In this document: in pieces, positions 10,896-23,200 of the stretch | Numbering within the stretch: position 1 is the first letter of the stretch | Layout of the letters: every line of letters begins with the position of its first letter | Assembly: GCA_036873755.1 (NCBI GenBank) | Contig: JAVTVY010020381.1 | Location: 1-64,000, forward strand | Length of the DNA stretch: 64,000 bases | From: Hanleya hanleyi | Lineage: Eukaryota > Mollusca > Polyplacophora > Lepidopleurida > Hanleyidae | Reading direction: 5' to 3' | Position numbers and translations under genes: made by a program | The notes under the pieces: generated by a model | The model's database searches: none | The model's input: the letters and a program-made list of their open reading frames with translations, nothing else | Told to the model about the DNA's origin: nothing

Positions 10896-11185
10896 GCCGC
10901 ACTGCCATGATCTAGTGGCTAGAGCGTCCGCTTCGCGAACGTCACGTCCTGGGATCGATCCAGGGTCGAACCATACATACACCTCCCCCCCCACTCCTCC
11001 AAAAGGAATTAGTTGCTTCGTCACTTTGCGCTCAGTATTACCAGGATTGATGAAGGACTGGTTGACCCAGTGTCATGATAATGTGTCATATATGCCGATG
11101 GTATGGTGCTCCAGTAAGGCGGCATTGGGTCCGTTCTGTCGTATGTAGATTCACCGTTGGTATATGAATACAAATGATTGAAAGC
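10896..11185 (+). mobile_element. tRNA-derived SINE
   Basis: The head has a polymerase III A-box-like CTAGTGGCTAGAGCG (10912-10926) and a B-box-like GGGATCGATCC (about 10951), spaced as in tRNA. The tail contains 'GGTTGACCCAGTGTCATGAT' and 'GTGCTCCAGTAAGGCGGCA', which resemble tails of SINEs I associate with marine molluscs (recollection, not searched). The ORF spanning 10792-11148 is incidental. Confidence 0.6.
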
Positions 11186-11394
11186 GAAGATGAATCCAAT
11201 TCACTCACTGATCGACCCCTATCTCGCGGTTCACCGATATGATTCGACGAGAATTTAACTCATAAATAATACAATACGAAGCTGCGCATCTGAAAACCCT
11301 TCGGCTCCGGGCGCCAGACATTCATAATGTATTCAGTTTGAACCATACTACTGTGAAGACGTCAGGAACACCAAGCAGTCAAGTGACAAATATA

Positions 11395-11666
11395 CAGATT
11401 ATCAAAACTATCCCTTTCTGGACAGTAATATTCCAGTGGGACCTGCATATGGCGTATACATATCACGCCTAGTAGCATTTGCTAGATCCTGTGTTATATG
11501 TGACGATTTTAATCAACGTCAAATAACATTGTTGCAGAAACTTATAAAACAGGGCTACACCACCAAGCGCCTCCACTCAAAGTTTCTCAAATTTGGCGAT
11601 ACATATCGCATGCTGATAGCAAAATACGAGCGTAGCGTGCAAGATCTATGGCGGTACGTTTCGTAA
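11395..11666 (+). pseudogene. C-terminal fragment of Penelope-like reverse transcriptase
   Basis: The frame encodes NIPVGPAYGVYISRLVAFAR followed by DDFNQRQ and a LLQKLIKQGY-type thumb motif. It matches the end of the RT at 48625-49083 almost residue for residue. Everything upstream of 'FLDSN' is missing, including the catalytic YIDD region. The frame closes after SVQDLWRYVS, just before the terminal repeat. Confidence 0.75.
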
Positions 11667-12010
11667 CTTGTGTCTAATTCCGCTTAACCCGAGGCTAGGG
11701 GCCGTATGAACCCATGTACTTCAAGATCCTCATGGTACTCATATGAACAGTCACAATCAAAGCGTGACTGAGATACATCATTATTTAGATGACGACTTTA
11801 CAACGAATATTATGGATTAGGAATACTGATCAGCGATACGGATTTGATATTTTTGGAACATCATGATGTCTTGCCGGCATCATTGAAAAATGTTGACCGC
11901 TTCTCTCTTGCAGGAAACAAGCCTATGTTTATGTATACTATGATTGTCTTTTTTAATTTGGTGCTAATACTGTTATATGGAATATGGAATAGGTCTTTGG
12001 ATTATCAGAG
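11667..12010 (+). repeat. Penelope-like terminal repeat (pLTR)
   Basis: This follows the RT fragment directly and runs from 'TAACTTGTGTCTAATTCCGC' through 'CACAATCAAAGCGTGACTGA' to 'GGTCTTTGGATTATCA'. It is collinear with the copies at 45720 and 49130 but stops before the usual GACGGACCAGGCGCTTG end. Confidence 0.75.
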
Positions 12011-12263
12011 ATCCAATCAGAGAAAACGGCTCTGTCATTCATTTTTAGTCTCTTGATGTATTGATGATTTATACAAAGTCTTGTATCAAAGTTTTCCACC
12101 TAATCAAGGAAACTGGTTGTCATTAATTTTAAGTGTCCTGGTGTATCGATGATTTATAGTTTCACATGAAGCACTAAAACAGTATCAGATATAGATCATT
12201 AATGATTTTGCATAAATTAAAAATTGTCGCCAACAATTCCGATCAATCAGAGAAACCAGTTCA

Positions 12264-12417
12264 TTGTGCACTGTCCTACTGCCACCGATAGAGTCCACAA
12301 ACTACGTGAAATGTTGTAAGCTGGTATGAAATGCAAATATAGACCTTGCGTTATAATATCCTAAGATCGCGCACAAGCCTTTGTCGTCTTGAGGACCGAC
12401 ACTTCTACATTGGCGAG
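12264..12417 (+). repeat. Dispersed repeat, copy 1
   Basis: This copy begins CACTGTCCTACTGCCACCGA and ends near GACCGACACTTCTACA. It is collinear with 15412-15669 but lacks an internal segment of about 115 bp. The second copy runs into Penelope-like RT sequence, so this may be the element's 5' region. Confidence 0.7.
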
Positions 12418-12800
12418 CTTACCAGGATAGAAAAAATTCCCGGAGACGAGAACATTAGTGAACAACAGCATCTGAAAATTTCCAAGTCTAAGTTTTCCAG
12501 CTTCTTTGGCGCTATACCGGTGGTGGTAGCTTCGAATTCCATCACGAGGACGGCCCAATGACGGACTGGCATATTTCGACGACCTTCTGGCAGTTTCTTC
12601 ATCGTTTGACGACACAGGACCCTCCTTCCTTTTTGCACCTGCTGAGGTATTGCAGACAGTAAGTCGCCCAGACGGTGACTGACGAACACGTTTGGTGCCC
12701 TTGTGTGTTGGCCACTGTGAAATGTGCGATCCTGTTTCACTTCTCATGTGAGTTCTTCTTAAACTGCCTCATAATTCTGATTCGACGGAATTCCAAACTG

Positions 12801-13206
12801 ATGTCCACAACTGCACAGAGACGATATGCCAATGATGTGAACGACCCAAACACCGTTCCTTCCTATAACAGCGACATGCTTCTCCTATTCCTTGGTGATG
12901 TGGCAGCGTGTGCCAGAAACCTCTGGAACGAGTCCATTCCGTGGATACAGTATCTACAGGTACAGTTTGATTCGTTTCGCTTAACAGAGCCTTATGGCTA
13001 GTGATTGAACATAAATGTGTTGTGATATCTGCCCTGCCGGGACTTCCCCGAACTTTCTGCTTGATGTTGTGACTTTTCCATTGATTGACAATAGTGCGTG
13101 TGATGAACGGTTTGCAGTTTGTAGAAATGGAACATGCCCTAACGAACTCTGAGACGTCGTATGATCCTAACTTTCTTGGAACATTCTTGACTGACTCCTC
13201 AGACAG
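12801..13206 (+). CDS. Candidate host gene fragment, two exons
   Basis: Exon A (12801-12959) starts with ATG and encodes MSTTAQRRYANDVNDP... to ...IPWIQYLQ, ending at a CAG|GTACAG donor. Exon B (13118-13206) follows a TTTGCAG acceptor and continues in the same frame (phase 0) with FVEMEHALTNSETSYDPN and LGTFLTDSSD, ending at a GTTGGT donor in phase 2. The join is in frame and both exons look protein-like and acidic. I do not recognise the family. An alternative acceptor at CTGCACAG (about 12818) would extend the gene upstream. No third exon was found before 15400. The overlapping minus-strand frame at 12361-12747 is considered a shadow. Confidence 0.4.
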
Positions 13207-15411
13207 GTTGGTAACATGTATTGACGTGAGATTAAACCTTAATTATCTCTCTCTCTCTTGAACAATCATCTTATGTGTGCCATGGTAACGCCTTATATGA
13301 ACTGTTGGCAACTTCCGTATATTGTGCGCGTTTTGTTTCGTTTATTACCGATAATACTGCATGCCCAGTGAAGTTGATAAATCAATGATAAAACTGGTAG
13401 ATTGCATGAACTTTATGACTGGTAAATTTAGTAATTTGAAGATTGGTAAATCCAGCCTTTGATGAGAACATTGTGATGTGGTTCCACAGTGATTTGTGAT
13501 CTGTTTTTATTAGGATTTTTATCGTGATCGGTTTCCATAATAGCCAGTGTAGGTGGTAAGCTAAACCCTTAACGCATTTGAGCTAACTGAAACTAACGTT
13601 ATCGCGTATATTGATAGGCCCTTGATACAGTGAATACATGCACGTATTGGTTATTATAGCATATAAATGCTTGGTATAGGCTATGGGAGCCTAGTTGATG
13701 TCGGCTGCGGAGCCCTAACAATCCCCGTTCAGGCCGTACGTGCCTGGTTATTTGTTTTTATTTTGTTTTTGTATTATCCTGAATTTTTATTATTATTGCT
13801 TGGATTCTCATATATGTCTAAGACATTGGATGACAAATTGGTTCCAATTAGCACGTATTGACAACTTCCTTAGGTGCAGTACATATTGTGTCCATGTCAA
13901 CCATAAAACTTCTAGGTTTCATAATGAGTAACATAAGGTCCTAATGTTAACCCTTCAGGAAAAGGTATGACTTAGCACTTACCATGCTAGAGAAGTCTAA
14001 TACTTGTTGATAACCATGGAAAATGTTTGAGACATAACCACAGGATAATTGTGTCTGTGCTTGACTATTTCTGTTGCAACAATATTGAGATGTCATGCAG
14101 TGGTGTTAATTCTTAATTGCGTTGCCAATTTGTGCGAAATTCTTTTGTCATAACTGATCAGAGTTTCAGCATACGATTCCTTTCTACTGACATGATTTTT
14201 ATTGCAATGAACTGGTAGCTTCATTCTGCCTTGACATTAACCTACATGTAGGTTTGAGTTTTGACATTTTTATACAGTTAAATGTTATTTGTTTTTGCCA
14301 TTTTTGTTTTGCTTTTCACGTACATGTAATGTTTTGGTAAACTGTTTTGCTTTCCATGTAGTGTTTTGTAAATTGTTCTGATTTTTGTGTAATGTTTTGG
14401 TACATTATTTTGCTTCCACGACTGAGGAACTTGGAATGTTTTCAAGCAAATGTTTTTGTCATACTTGATATGCGCACAATCGGGGTGTGACTGGCATGTT
14501 GTATGAGATATTTGGAGTATTTGAGTCGAGAAATTTGGTTGAATATGGAGTTCCGAGACTACGCTATAAACATGGACTATGATAATTGGATAATGATTTA
14601 AATTATTTGACCGATATTGCGGATAACGAACTCAGCTCTGACTACGGACTATTCTATGAACTTTGGATATCATTTTAATGAATTTTGCATTTTGTAGCTT
14701 TTGATGTAGCCAATGGGAGTGCGTTTTCATGCATGGAATGTACTCTCACTTGAGGTCAAGTTCTGGTGTATTGGTTTCTGCTGAACTGATCACTCATGCA
14801 GTCTCTAGCACCATTTCTTCCCCTCTTTTCATTGTTGTTCCTCTTGTTTTTTTTCTACTTTGAGATGAATGAACTGATGGAAGATATGTGAAATATACGA
14901 TTTCTTAGCTACCATACTTTTGTCAATTTTATTGTATTAACTTTTCTTTATTTTGCCTTGAGTGAAGATTCATGATTTCATAAGCTTTCGTACTGTACCT
15001 TATCATCGGTTCATATATGCTGTGCAGTGTATGTTATATTAGAGACTGACAGATTGACATGAGAGAATTATTTATGGTTCTGAATGCTGAATCCAAGGAC
15101 CTTCAGGGTCAGGCATTGTCAGTTATCTTCTATGTGAAATTTTACTTAACTATATTTCCAGTAGGCGTCAGATTCGATCTTCAGTATTCAGCTATATGAT
15201 TTAATTGCATGGATAAATAAATGCACTAGACTTGTACTACATGAAGCCCAAGTTTGATGGGTATGTTTTAGTTTGGAGACAGTCAACCAATTTCCTTGTC
15301 GTAACTGTACTGAAAGTTTGACGGGTGAGCTTAACCGTTTATTATGCACCCACTTATTCGGCACAGTATCAAAGAGAATGTTTGGCATTTTTAAATTAGA
15401 TTTATTCCATC
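13207..15411. other. No feature recognised
   Basis: This is AT-rich non-coding sequence with short incidental ORFs and many GTAATGTTTTG-like words near 14320-14410. It could be intron of the candidate gene at 12801-13206. Confidence 0.5.
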
Positions 15412-15669
15412 TTACTGTCCTACTGCCACCGATATAGTCCACAAACTACGTGAAATGTAAGCTGGTATGAAATGCAAATAAAGTGAAAACTATGTATGTT
15501 GCTGTAGTCCATTTCAAGTTTTCGAGAATTCTCGGAGCCGGACTGGAATCTATATATCTGGAACGGGTTATGTAGACATTATCTTCCGAGTCAACAGACG
15601 ATCTTGCGTTATAATATCTAAGATCGCACACAAGCCCTTGTCGTATTGTGGACCGAAACTTCTACAATG
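15412..15669 (+). repeat. Dispersed repeat, copy 2
   Basis: This is collinear with 12264-12417 but carries about 115 bp more (15483-15600). It joins directly to Penelope-like RT sequence starting near 15675 (AAAAAGTCTAACGGAAGAAC). Confidence 0.7.
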
Positions 15670-16480
15670 TGGATACTTCAAAACTCAAAAAGTCTAACGG
15701 AAGAACTAGATGGTAAATGATATAGTCCGTGTAAACTTGTATATAGTTGAGATTTCTCGACTCTCTTTACTACTATTCATCATGATTGACCGGTATGTTA
15801 ATGTCACAGGCCATAAGGCTTTCCTCAGTTCTACTGCACGTGAACGCAATATTACTGGGGCACCTGCGGGGTTCCCGGGTGTAAAAAGGAATAGGACACC
15901 ACCCATGGGGTTCCGGGTGTTCTACGGAATAGAATCTACCCGTGTGATTTCCGGGTGTGAAAAGGAACAGGAAGCAAACGTCGTGATATGACTGAAACAG
16001 TGTAGAAAGCGACGTTAAATCATATTCACTCACTCACTCACCCATCATACTTCGAACGTTCTTTGTTTGTAGAATTGCCTGAATTTCTCATTAACAATAT
16101 CTATGAGAATTTCGGCAATACCATATACCAACGTAGATCTAAATGGGTAGAAATTGTGCAATACTTTGGGCAAACCTATATCTCTTCTCATATGCATGTG
16201 CAGAAATTGTCAAAAGATAACCATTCCAAAGCCCGTTCATTCCCATTGACCAAACGCTATACAGACGATCTACTAGCACTGGATAATGCACATATTAGAG
16301 ATGTTGTGAAGGATATTTTTCCCCTTCACTGGATTTGAAGGGAACAAATGATAGCCCAGATGGAACATCATATCTGGACCTATACCTGTACAAGAATCAT
16401 CAGGGCTTTCTCTCACGTCGAGGTACCGATATAGCAATATTCCAGAAGGACCTGCAAACGGCGTATACATATCTAGTCAG
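15670..16480 (+). pseudogene. Penelope-like reverse transcriptase, heavily decayed
   Basis: Segments align with the RT at 46984-47480 and 48625-49083: SLTEELDGK; DFSTLFT; RYVNVTGHKAFLSSTA; then, after a SINE-like insertion, ELPEFLINNIYENFGNTIYQ; NCAILWANLYLFSYACAEIV in another frame; KRYTDDLLALDN; and SYLDLYLYKN. The catalytic motif reads YTDD. There are at least three frameshifts and several stops, and the C-terminal thumb is cut off by a tRNA-derived SINE at about 16486. Cys is kept at the NCA position. Confidence 0.75.
15857..16040 (-). mobile_element. SINE-like repeat of the GTGAGTGAGTGAAT family
   Basis: In minus orientation it starts with (GTGA)n GAATATGATTTAACGTCGC and continues with GTCATATCACGACG and several 'TTCACACCCGG.A.CC' blocks. 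The same family occurs on plus at 16930, 56649 and 57744. It splits the RT pseudogene between the HKAFLSSTA and ELPEFLI segments. Confidence 0.7.
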
Positions 16481-16485
16481 GTAGC

Positions 16486-16696
16486 AGAGGCCCTCGGTGG
16501 CCGAGTGGTCTAAGGCGCTTCGCTGGTGACCGCTAGCCTCACACCGCTGAACCGGCATGGGTTCGAGCCCAGCTGGTCCATGTGTGAAAGTTTGTCAGTT
16601 ACTTGCCGACGGGCGGTGGTTCTCTCCGGGCACTCCGGCTTCCTTCGCCAACCAAACTGACTGTCACCATATGAGTGAAACAACCTTGAGTGTGAC
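16486..16696 (+). mobile_element. tRNA-derived SINE inserted in a Penelope-like element
   Basis: The A box TGGCCGAGTGG (16498-16508) and B box GGTTCGAGCCC (16560-16570) resemble a Leu/Ser-type tRNA head. The tail GGGCACTCCGGCTTCCTTCG to CAACCTTGAGTGTGAC is a SINE tail pattern I associate with molluscs (recollection). The flanks are RT coding sequence on the left and pLTR on the right, so insertion was accompanied by loss of the RT C-terminus. It is too degenerate in acceptor and anticodon stems to call a functional tRNA gene. Confidence 0.7.
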
Positions 16697-16918
16697 ATAT
16701 TTTTGGAACATCATGATGTCTTGTCGGCATCATTAAAAACTGTTGACCGCTTCTCTCTTGCAGGAAACTAGCCTATGTTTATGTATACTATGATTGTCTT
16801 TTTGAATTTGGTGCTAATACTGTTATATGGAACTTGAAATAGGTCTTTGGATTATGAACGCGGATATTCTTTAATGGGCGACGGCTAAATTATGAATGAC
16901 GGACTTGTAATCAAATCT
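16697..16918 (+). repeat. Penelope-like terminal repeat fragment
   Basis: This is the pLTR 3' part, from ATATTTTTGGAACATCATGA to GACGGACTTGTAATC. It is collinear with 3785-4010 and 11850-12010. Confidence 0.7.
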
Positions 16919-16931
16919 ACACGTTCTCCAA

Positions 16932-17200
16932 TAGTGAGTGAGTGAGTGAATAGAATTTAACGTCGCGTTCAACACTATTTCAGTCATATCACGACGTTTG
17001 ATTCCAATTCCTTTTCACACCCGGAAACCACACGGGTAGGATCCTATTCCTTTTCACACCCAGGAACCCCACAGATGCCCCAGTTATTCGCCTCTTACTA
17101 CAAGCGTTCTGGAGGGCTGAGGCCTATTCTCACCATGATCTGGTGTGTGCACAACGATACCCCAGGTCAATCCCCGGAAGCCCCACGGGGCCGTTCTCCA
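16932..17200 (+). mobile_element. SINE-like repeat of the GTGAGTGAGTGAAT family
   Basis: It begins AGTGAGTGAGTGAGTGAATA, then AATTTAACGTCGC, GTCATATCACGACG, two 'CCTATTCCTTTTCACACCC' blocks and an end at CCGGAAGCCCCACGGGGCC. It is collinear with 56649-56910. The following 17205-17330 frame is short and unrecognised. Confidence 0.75.
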
Positions 17201-17674
17201 AGAGAAGGATCGCATCATGGGTGAAATCATGAACACGTGTAAAAAGCTACAGCATGGAGATGAAGTGGGTTTTCAAGAAGCGTGGTGCACGAGCGTTCAG
17301 TTGAGAAAACGGTTATTAGATCAACTGTAGCAGAATGAAGAGACAACTCTCGTATTATCTCAAACACATAATATATTTAATACACGACCGCGGACAAAGT
17401 TGAAGAAGACTCGCACCAGTTCTTTCTCGGTTTTCCAGAAGACTCGCACCAGTTCTTTCTCGAAGTCAGTTTTTTGATGAAAATATGCCCGAGAGCATGG
17501 AACTTTGTAAGCGGATGTGGAATACATCACGAGCGCAAGGAATGGACGGGGCGAGCGCCAGTACTTCTGGTCCATGTACACGGAATTGACCAGGAGCACA
17601 GGGAAATAAATAGATGGACAAGGAACTGGGGTGCGTGCTTGGAATTGTTTCCTAGGCCTGATTTTGATACTTAC

Positions 17675-17897
17675 AGTCACTGTCAGAACCGCCTGAACTA
17701 TTGCTGTCTGAACTGCTGCTTCCAGAACTTTTGCTGTCGGAACCCCTCCTGCTCGAACTATTGCTGTCGGAACCCCTTCTGGCTGAACTTTTGCTGTCGG
17801 AGTCGCTGTTGTCTGATCTACGTCTGAGGTTCCGGGCGTCAATAAGAACAGCAGATATCAAAAGGATTGCGCAGACGACAAGTATTATTCGAGCCAT
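17675..17897 (-). CDS. Small secreted Ser/Asp-rich protein, first coding exon
   Basis: The minus-strand ATG at 17897 sits in a good context (AAAATGG). Residues 1-21 form a clear signal peptide: Arg3, then a hydrophobic Ile/Leu/Val/Ala core ending near DA. The mature part starts about RNLRRRSDNSD and is a low-complexity Ser/Asp/Arg/Gly region with repeated RRGSDS and SSSSDSNSS motifs. After GGSDSD there is a strong donor (GTAAGT, complement of 17669-17674), so the reading frame continuing past it to 17652 is probably intron. Its likely fate is extracellular. Such composition is common in acidic biomineral matrix or mucin-like proteins, but this is inference. Downstream exons were not found. 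A GATAAATAC box about 90 bases upstream could be a TATA element. Confidence 0.5.
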
Positions 17898-17999
17898 TTT
17901 ACAGAATTAACCCAACTTATGTTCCGTAGTTGCAAATTTAAGAATTGTCCCCTCTTCGTGTTCACTCTTCAATGTATTTATCCTAAACTAGAGTAGCGC

Positions 18000-20270
18000 T
18001 GCTTGTTGGGCGTTTAATGTACAGGGAACAACAATGGCGAAATGCTTCTCTTTTGCGGACAATGGGTTCGCATCTGTTAGCTAAATCAGAATGATGACGT
18101 CAAATGATCGTATGTTCTAACCGTGCAGTGTAGTTTATAGATGCATTTTGAATACCGTGACAGATCTATAGTGAAATTCCTGTATCGATTGGAGGTGTAG
18201 AGATCGTCATTAGGATGAATTTATTGACACACACAGCAGAGACATACAGACAAACTCTTCATGCTGAATCATTATGCTCAAGTTACACATTATATTGTAT
18301 GTTCGTCACAGGTCATCAATCTTTTTATGTATCAGCTGCTGTATTGGTTAACCGATTTAGCTCTAATCTGTCGTAAAATATCTTGGCATCTTCTGTTCAT
18401 GTCGTTTTTTAATCATAATTTATCGTGAATCAGTTTTTATTCTCCCTTCAGATATCTATAGTATCTATGGCAGAAGAGTTCTCTACTTCTTCTACTTCAT
18501 TTTATTAAAGAAAATGGCTGCTTAGAGACTCACTAATGTTACTGAAATTTGATGAATTTCTACATTCGCTATAATGTATTTACCTTGAAGATCAGTATCA
18601 TCAGTAGCGATTTCATAATCGAAGTTGTTGTTAAATAGTTTGATTACACCCCGTGAAAGGTATGAGAGGAGCCCAAGCCATGTATATTTCCTCGGATATT
18701 TTTTGTAATATCTCTATACTAGGGTCAGTATTGGTATTTTGCAGACAGGTTATAGGCGTATTTCCGGTTTTTCGGGTCACCTAACCCTTGACAAGTCAAT
18801 GAAACGATATTCACAGTCTCAGCCATTATGATAGTAAGCTAGTCGGGATGACAATCTTATTGCAGACATGGCATATTATACTTGACATTTGCTGCATTAC
18901 ACATTCATGTTGGGATATTTGCTACGATTTAAGAAATAGACTAATCCCTAAACTTCAAGTGGTAACAATAGTGAAAACACCCCAGGACACTAACCACAAA
19001 CCCACATGTCAAACTATCTCATTTTCCTGTATAAGACACAAAATAAACAAAATAAAGGAAAAATTTAAAACGAAAGTAAGCAGGCTCGGATGATGTTGTC
19101 CTCTACCCTGACTGGGGTAATAATTATGTAAGAAAAAACTTGGTGTTTTACAGAAATAACGTTTTATTCCAATGATATGCCCATAGTCGATGAGGAGGAT
19201 TTTTTTTATCAAAACTGGATCTTTTAGAATAATCTCAAAAAGGACATCGTAGTTCTCGAATAATACTGAATTGGAAGTTCGAACATTTTTATCAGCCAAA
19301 AGCGAGATACCAAAAACAAGTTTTATATGCCTTTGTCATTCAAAAGTTCATCCATCGTGCAACGACATTGTACCAAGTCAACCTAAATTTTATGTGTGAA
19401 ATTTGAGGTAAAAGCGTCTACTTTGTCATTCAATATTCAGCCGTCTTCGATTAAAGAATTTAAGTATCTTCACAAAGCCATTGACTTGTTATAGATACAA
19501 GACGACAACCTGCACCATTTGCTGATACACAGGCGTAAGCTGAGATATTCCATGCCAGAACAACGTTGTTGACTTATTCATCCCTCCGTCTGGGAAGGGC
19601 TGAAGTTTACAATTCCAGAAACCTATTGGAAACTGTAACATTACAGTTTCCAAGCTAGTTTTCAATATGTTTCCGGAAATGGAAACCTGCCTTTTCGCAC
19701 AGTGTTTGATACTCGTGAGTCACTGGCATACCGTTTTCTTTTTGTCGTAAATTGACACTGAATGGGAAGGTGGTTCAACCTTTTTATTATATTGGTGACC
19801 GTAAATCTCAAATTATTCATTCGCAGTTGAGGCTTGTGAAAACAGCTCGCTAAACTCACACGTGTACTCGCGATACATCCCGGGTTATCCGTCCTGTGCT
19901 TTGGCAACGAAAATGAACACACATATCATTTCTTGTTAATCTGTCCGCGTTATATTACGCAAAGAAACGCAATGCTAGAACTACCGAACCATGATATTCA
20001 ATCAGCTTTATTTGACAACCTAAATCTGCGTTCATAATTTTATTCTGCAGTTCCAAAGATTTCCTGAATAACTTCGAATCATCCAAGCCTCAACCATACG
20101 CAGCGTCATTGGCTACCATACTACTGTAACATGCAAACCACAGCTTATATTGAAGACAATATACAACATGTTTATAATCAAGATTAAGGTAGCATGTTTA
20201 TTTCCATTTCTACAGTAATTCTATATAATTGCATCTTCAAAGAGTAAATGGGTGATGCACCAATCATGTT
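18000..20270. other. No gene recognised
   Basis: AT-rich sequence with short incidental ORFs only. One small perfect palindrome, TTGGAAACTGTAA with its complement, is centred near 19640. No repeats shared with the rest of the window were noticed. Confidence 0.5.
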
Positions 20271-20271
20271 A

Positions 20272-23200
20272 TTCCTACGAAGTAGGCTACAGATCGCAAA
20301 TTGTCCGGTAATGAGTCAGTCAGTCAGTCAGGCAGTCAGTCAGTCCATCCAAATCCTTTCGTCGGCAAAATAAGGAGAACCGTTGACATTAGAACCTTGA
20401 TTTTTGCCATAAACGTGCATTAGGGCATTGTTACCAGCAAGTTCTGATCTGAAATAATTCTGATTAAAATTAGATTTATAATTAACACTTCAGTATATTG
20501 TTATAGATAAATGTATACTGTAGCCTTTAACGTGTATCCTATTTCACATCCAAACACTTCATCACTGACCACATTCAGGTCAAATTACCCACTGCTGCTA
20601 AAAATACCCTGTCATTGATGTTTCCACTGTATGCCACATGGCCCTATTAAACAGAGAGTGTGCGACTTGGATTCAAGGGTTAAGACTTTGGAGGGAAATA
20701 CAATTTTGACAGCAGAAATATGACCCCGCCATTTGCTGATTAGAGCGATAAAACAGGGTAGGCTAAATGGATCCTTTTCAATGCAGTATTTCTTGGCATG
20801 GATGTGAAAATGAGGACATACTTTGGGGGTTTTTTTGTACCTCTTGAATATTGACTATATATCACACTTGGATATAATTTGAACAAAAAATTACATGTGT
20901 AAACAAAATATGTCTAAATTTCTCTTGTCATTTCAAATCTTGATCCATTTTGATTCCTTGATTAGGGGATACAGAATCACTGCCACGGAGTGTGTTGGTA
21001 TCTCACAGCAATTCCGATTCACACAACGAAGCTGAGGTGGTTTAACGTTTATCAATGAAGAAAATCACCGATCAACCGCCATAGAATATAATGTGAAACA
21101 AGAAAACCGGAATAGTACATTCATCAGATTGCCGATGCCCAAAATGTGTTGTCTCATATATCTAGATAACAACGTGATGTAGAGACGCTATTTATTCGTC
21201 TTTGTACCGGTTATGTTCAGGAGAATGACATAGAATCATTATTATCTTGTGCATAGAAGGTGTTGGTCTTGAGTTGAATTACTGTAAACTACATAAATGC
21301 TACCTTTCTACTATAGTACTATATATAAAAATTTGTTGTATTGTTGGGAAAATAATGTGATTCAAAAAGTTGTTTTGATCCTGTACAAGGGCACTGAAAA
21401 CCATTAAAGAGATGTAAATGTATTTTCACACGTAAAGCTTGAAATCTACTGAACCTATATTATTCAATCTGTTTACCTTTAGTTAAAAAACTGTAAAATT
21501 AAATCGGCGATCGTTATTTATTTTGGAATGAAGGCGCATTAGGAGACTGTTACCAACAAGTTCTGAGCTGACCTACTTTTGATGAAAATTTCTGGTGATT
21601 TTTGATAAAAATCACTGGCGATTCTGACTTGGGCGGTGCCCATCTTAATATAGGCAGGGTTTCAACTGGGGGTGGGGATTTCCAAGAGTTCAGTTCGCGT
21701 TCGAGTCCTAATGCCTACTGTACTTCGTAGGTCCTGTGACGTTAGTCACACTGCCATGTTACAATTGTTTTATAATAAACAACTCTGTATCAAAACGGTC
21801 CTGTATGTATATAATTAAGACTGTTCGCCGATCGAATTTCATGATCATGCAATAAATTCTCTGATGATGATGGCGGCATGATTTCAGCCCGTATGAGCCT
21901 TCTCATTCGGGACAACGTAACGAATTGGTACTCTTTCCCCACAGGCCTTTACTTTCGTTCTCGTTTGGTTTCGAAATAGGTGTATTCCTACGAAGTAGGC
22001 TCTCATTTGCAAATTGTCCGGTAATGAGTCAGTCAGTCAGTCAGTCCATCCGAATCCTTTCGTCGGCAAAATAAGGAGAACCGTTGACATTAAAACCTTG
22101 ATTTTTGGCATGAACGTGTATTAGGGGACTGTAACCAGCAAGTTCTGAGCCGACCTACTTCTGATGAAAATTTGACCTACTTAAGTGACCTATAATCCTC
22201 GAAATTGGCAAAACCATGTCTTAGGTCAAGGTACACACTAAAATCATAGTCACACTGCCATGTATTAGGGTGTTAATTTAATTCACAATACTGTAAAACA
22301 TGAGCAGTGTGACTAACGTCACAGGACCTACGAAGTAGAGTAGGCATTAGGACTCGGAACGCGAACTGAACTCTTGGAAATCCCCGCCCCCAGTTAGAAT
22401 CCTGCCTATATTAAGATGGGCACCGCCAAAGTCAGAATCAAATCACCAGAAATTTTCATCAAAAGTAGGTCAGCTCAAGACTTGTTGTAACAATCTCCTG
22501 CTGCGCCTTCATTCCAAAAATAAATAACTATCGCCGATTTAATTTTACAATTTGTTAACTAAAGAAAACAGATTGAATAATAAAAAAGTTCAGTAGATTT
22601 CAAGCTTTACGTGTGAAAATATATCGATCTCTTTAATGGTTTTCACTGCCCTCGTCCAGGATCAAAACAACTTTTTGAATCGCATTATTTTCCCAACAAT
22701 ACAACAAATTTTTATATATAGTACTATAGTAGAAAGGTAGCATTTATGTAGTTTACGGTAATTCAACTCAAGACCAACACCTTCTCTGCACAAGATAATG
22801 ATTTCATGCCATTCTCCTGAGCATAATCGGTACAAAGACGAATAAATAGCGTCTACTTACTTTATCTAGTTAAATTCTACCCAAAGAAAATAAATTAAGA
22901 CACTTTAAACTAGCACATGCCGTCATGGCTTTGTTTCACCCTCAGTAAACTGTTATCGTTGTTGCTCACGCAGACTATTCTGAAGGATGATGCCACATCT
23001 TTCTTTCTTCGGCTGACTTAATTGGTTGATGTAGTATATTTCACCAACAGTGCGTAACTGTATCTTGACCTGAATTTGACGCCTGATGTGATCTGTGAGG
23101 AAATGTTTCAAGGATGTGAAATAGGATACACGTTGAAGGCCACAGCTTACATATATCTCTAGCAATATACTGAATTGTGTGTAGGCTGGCAAGTTGGTAA

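Noticed and set aside
12361..12747. Minus-strand ORFs of 111 and 128 residues
   Set aside because: Overlapping frames without motifs. They cover a dispersed repeat at one end and compete with the better-supported plus-strand exons downstream.
16486..16575. Functional tRNA-Leu or tRNA-Ser gene
   Set aside because: A and B boxes fit, but the acceptor and anticodon stems do not pair well and a SINE tail follows directly.
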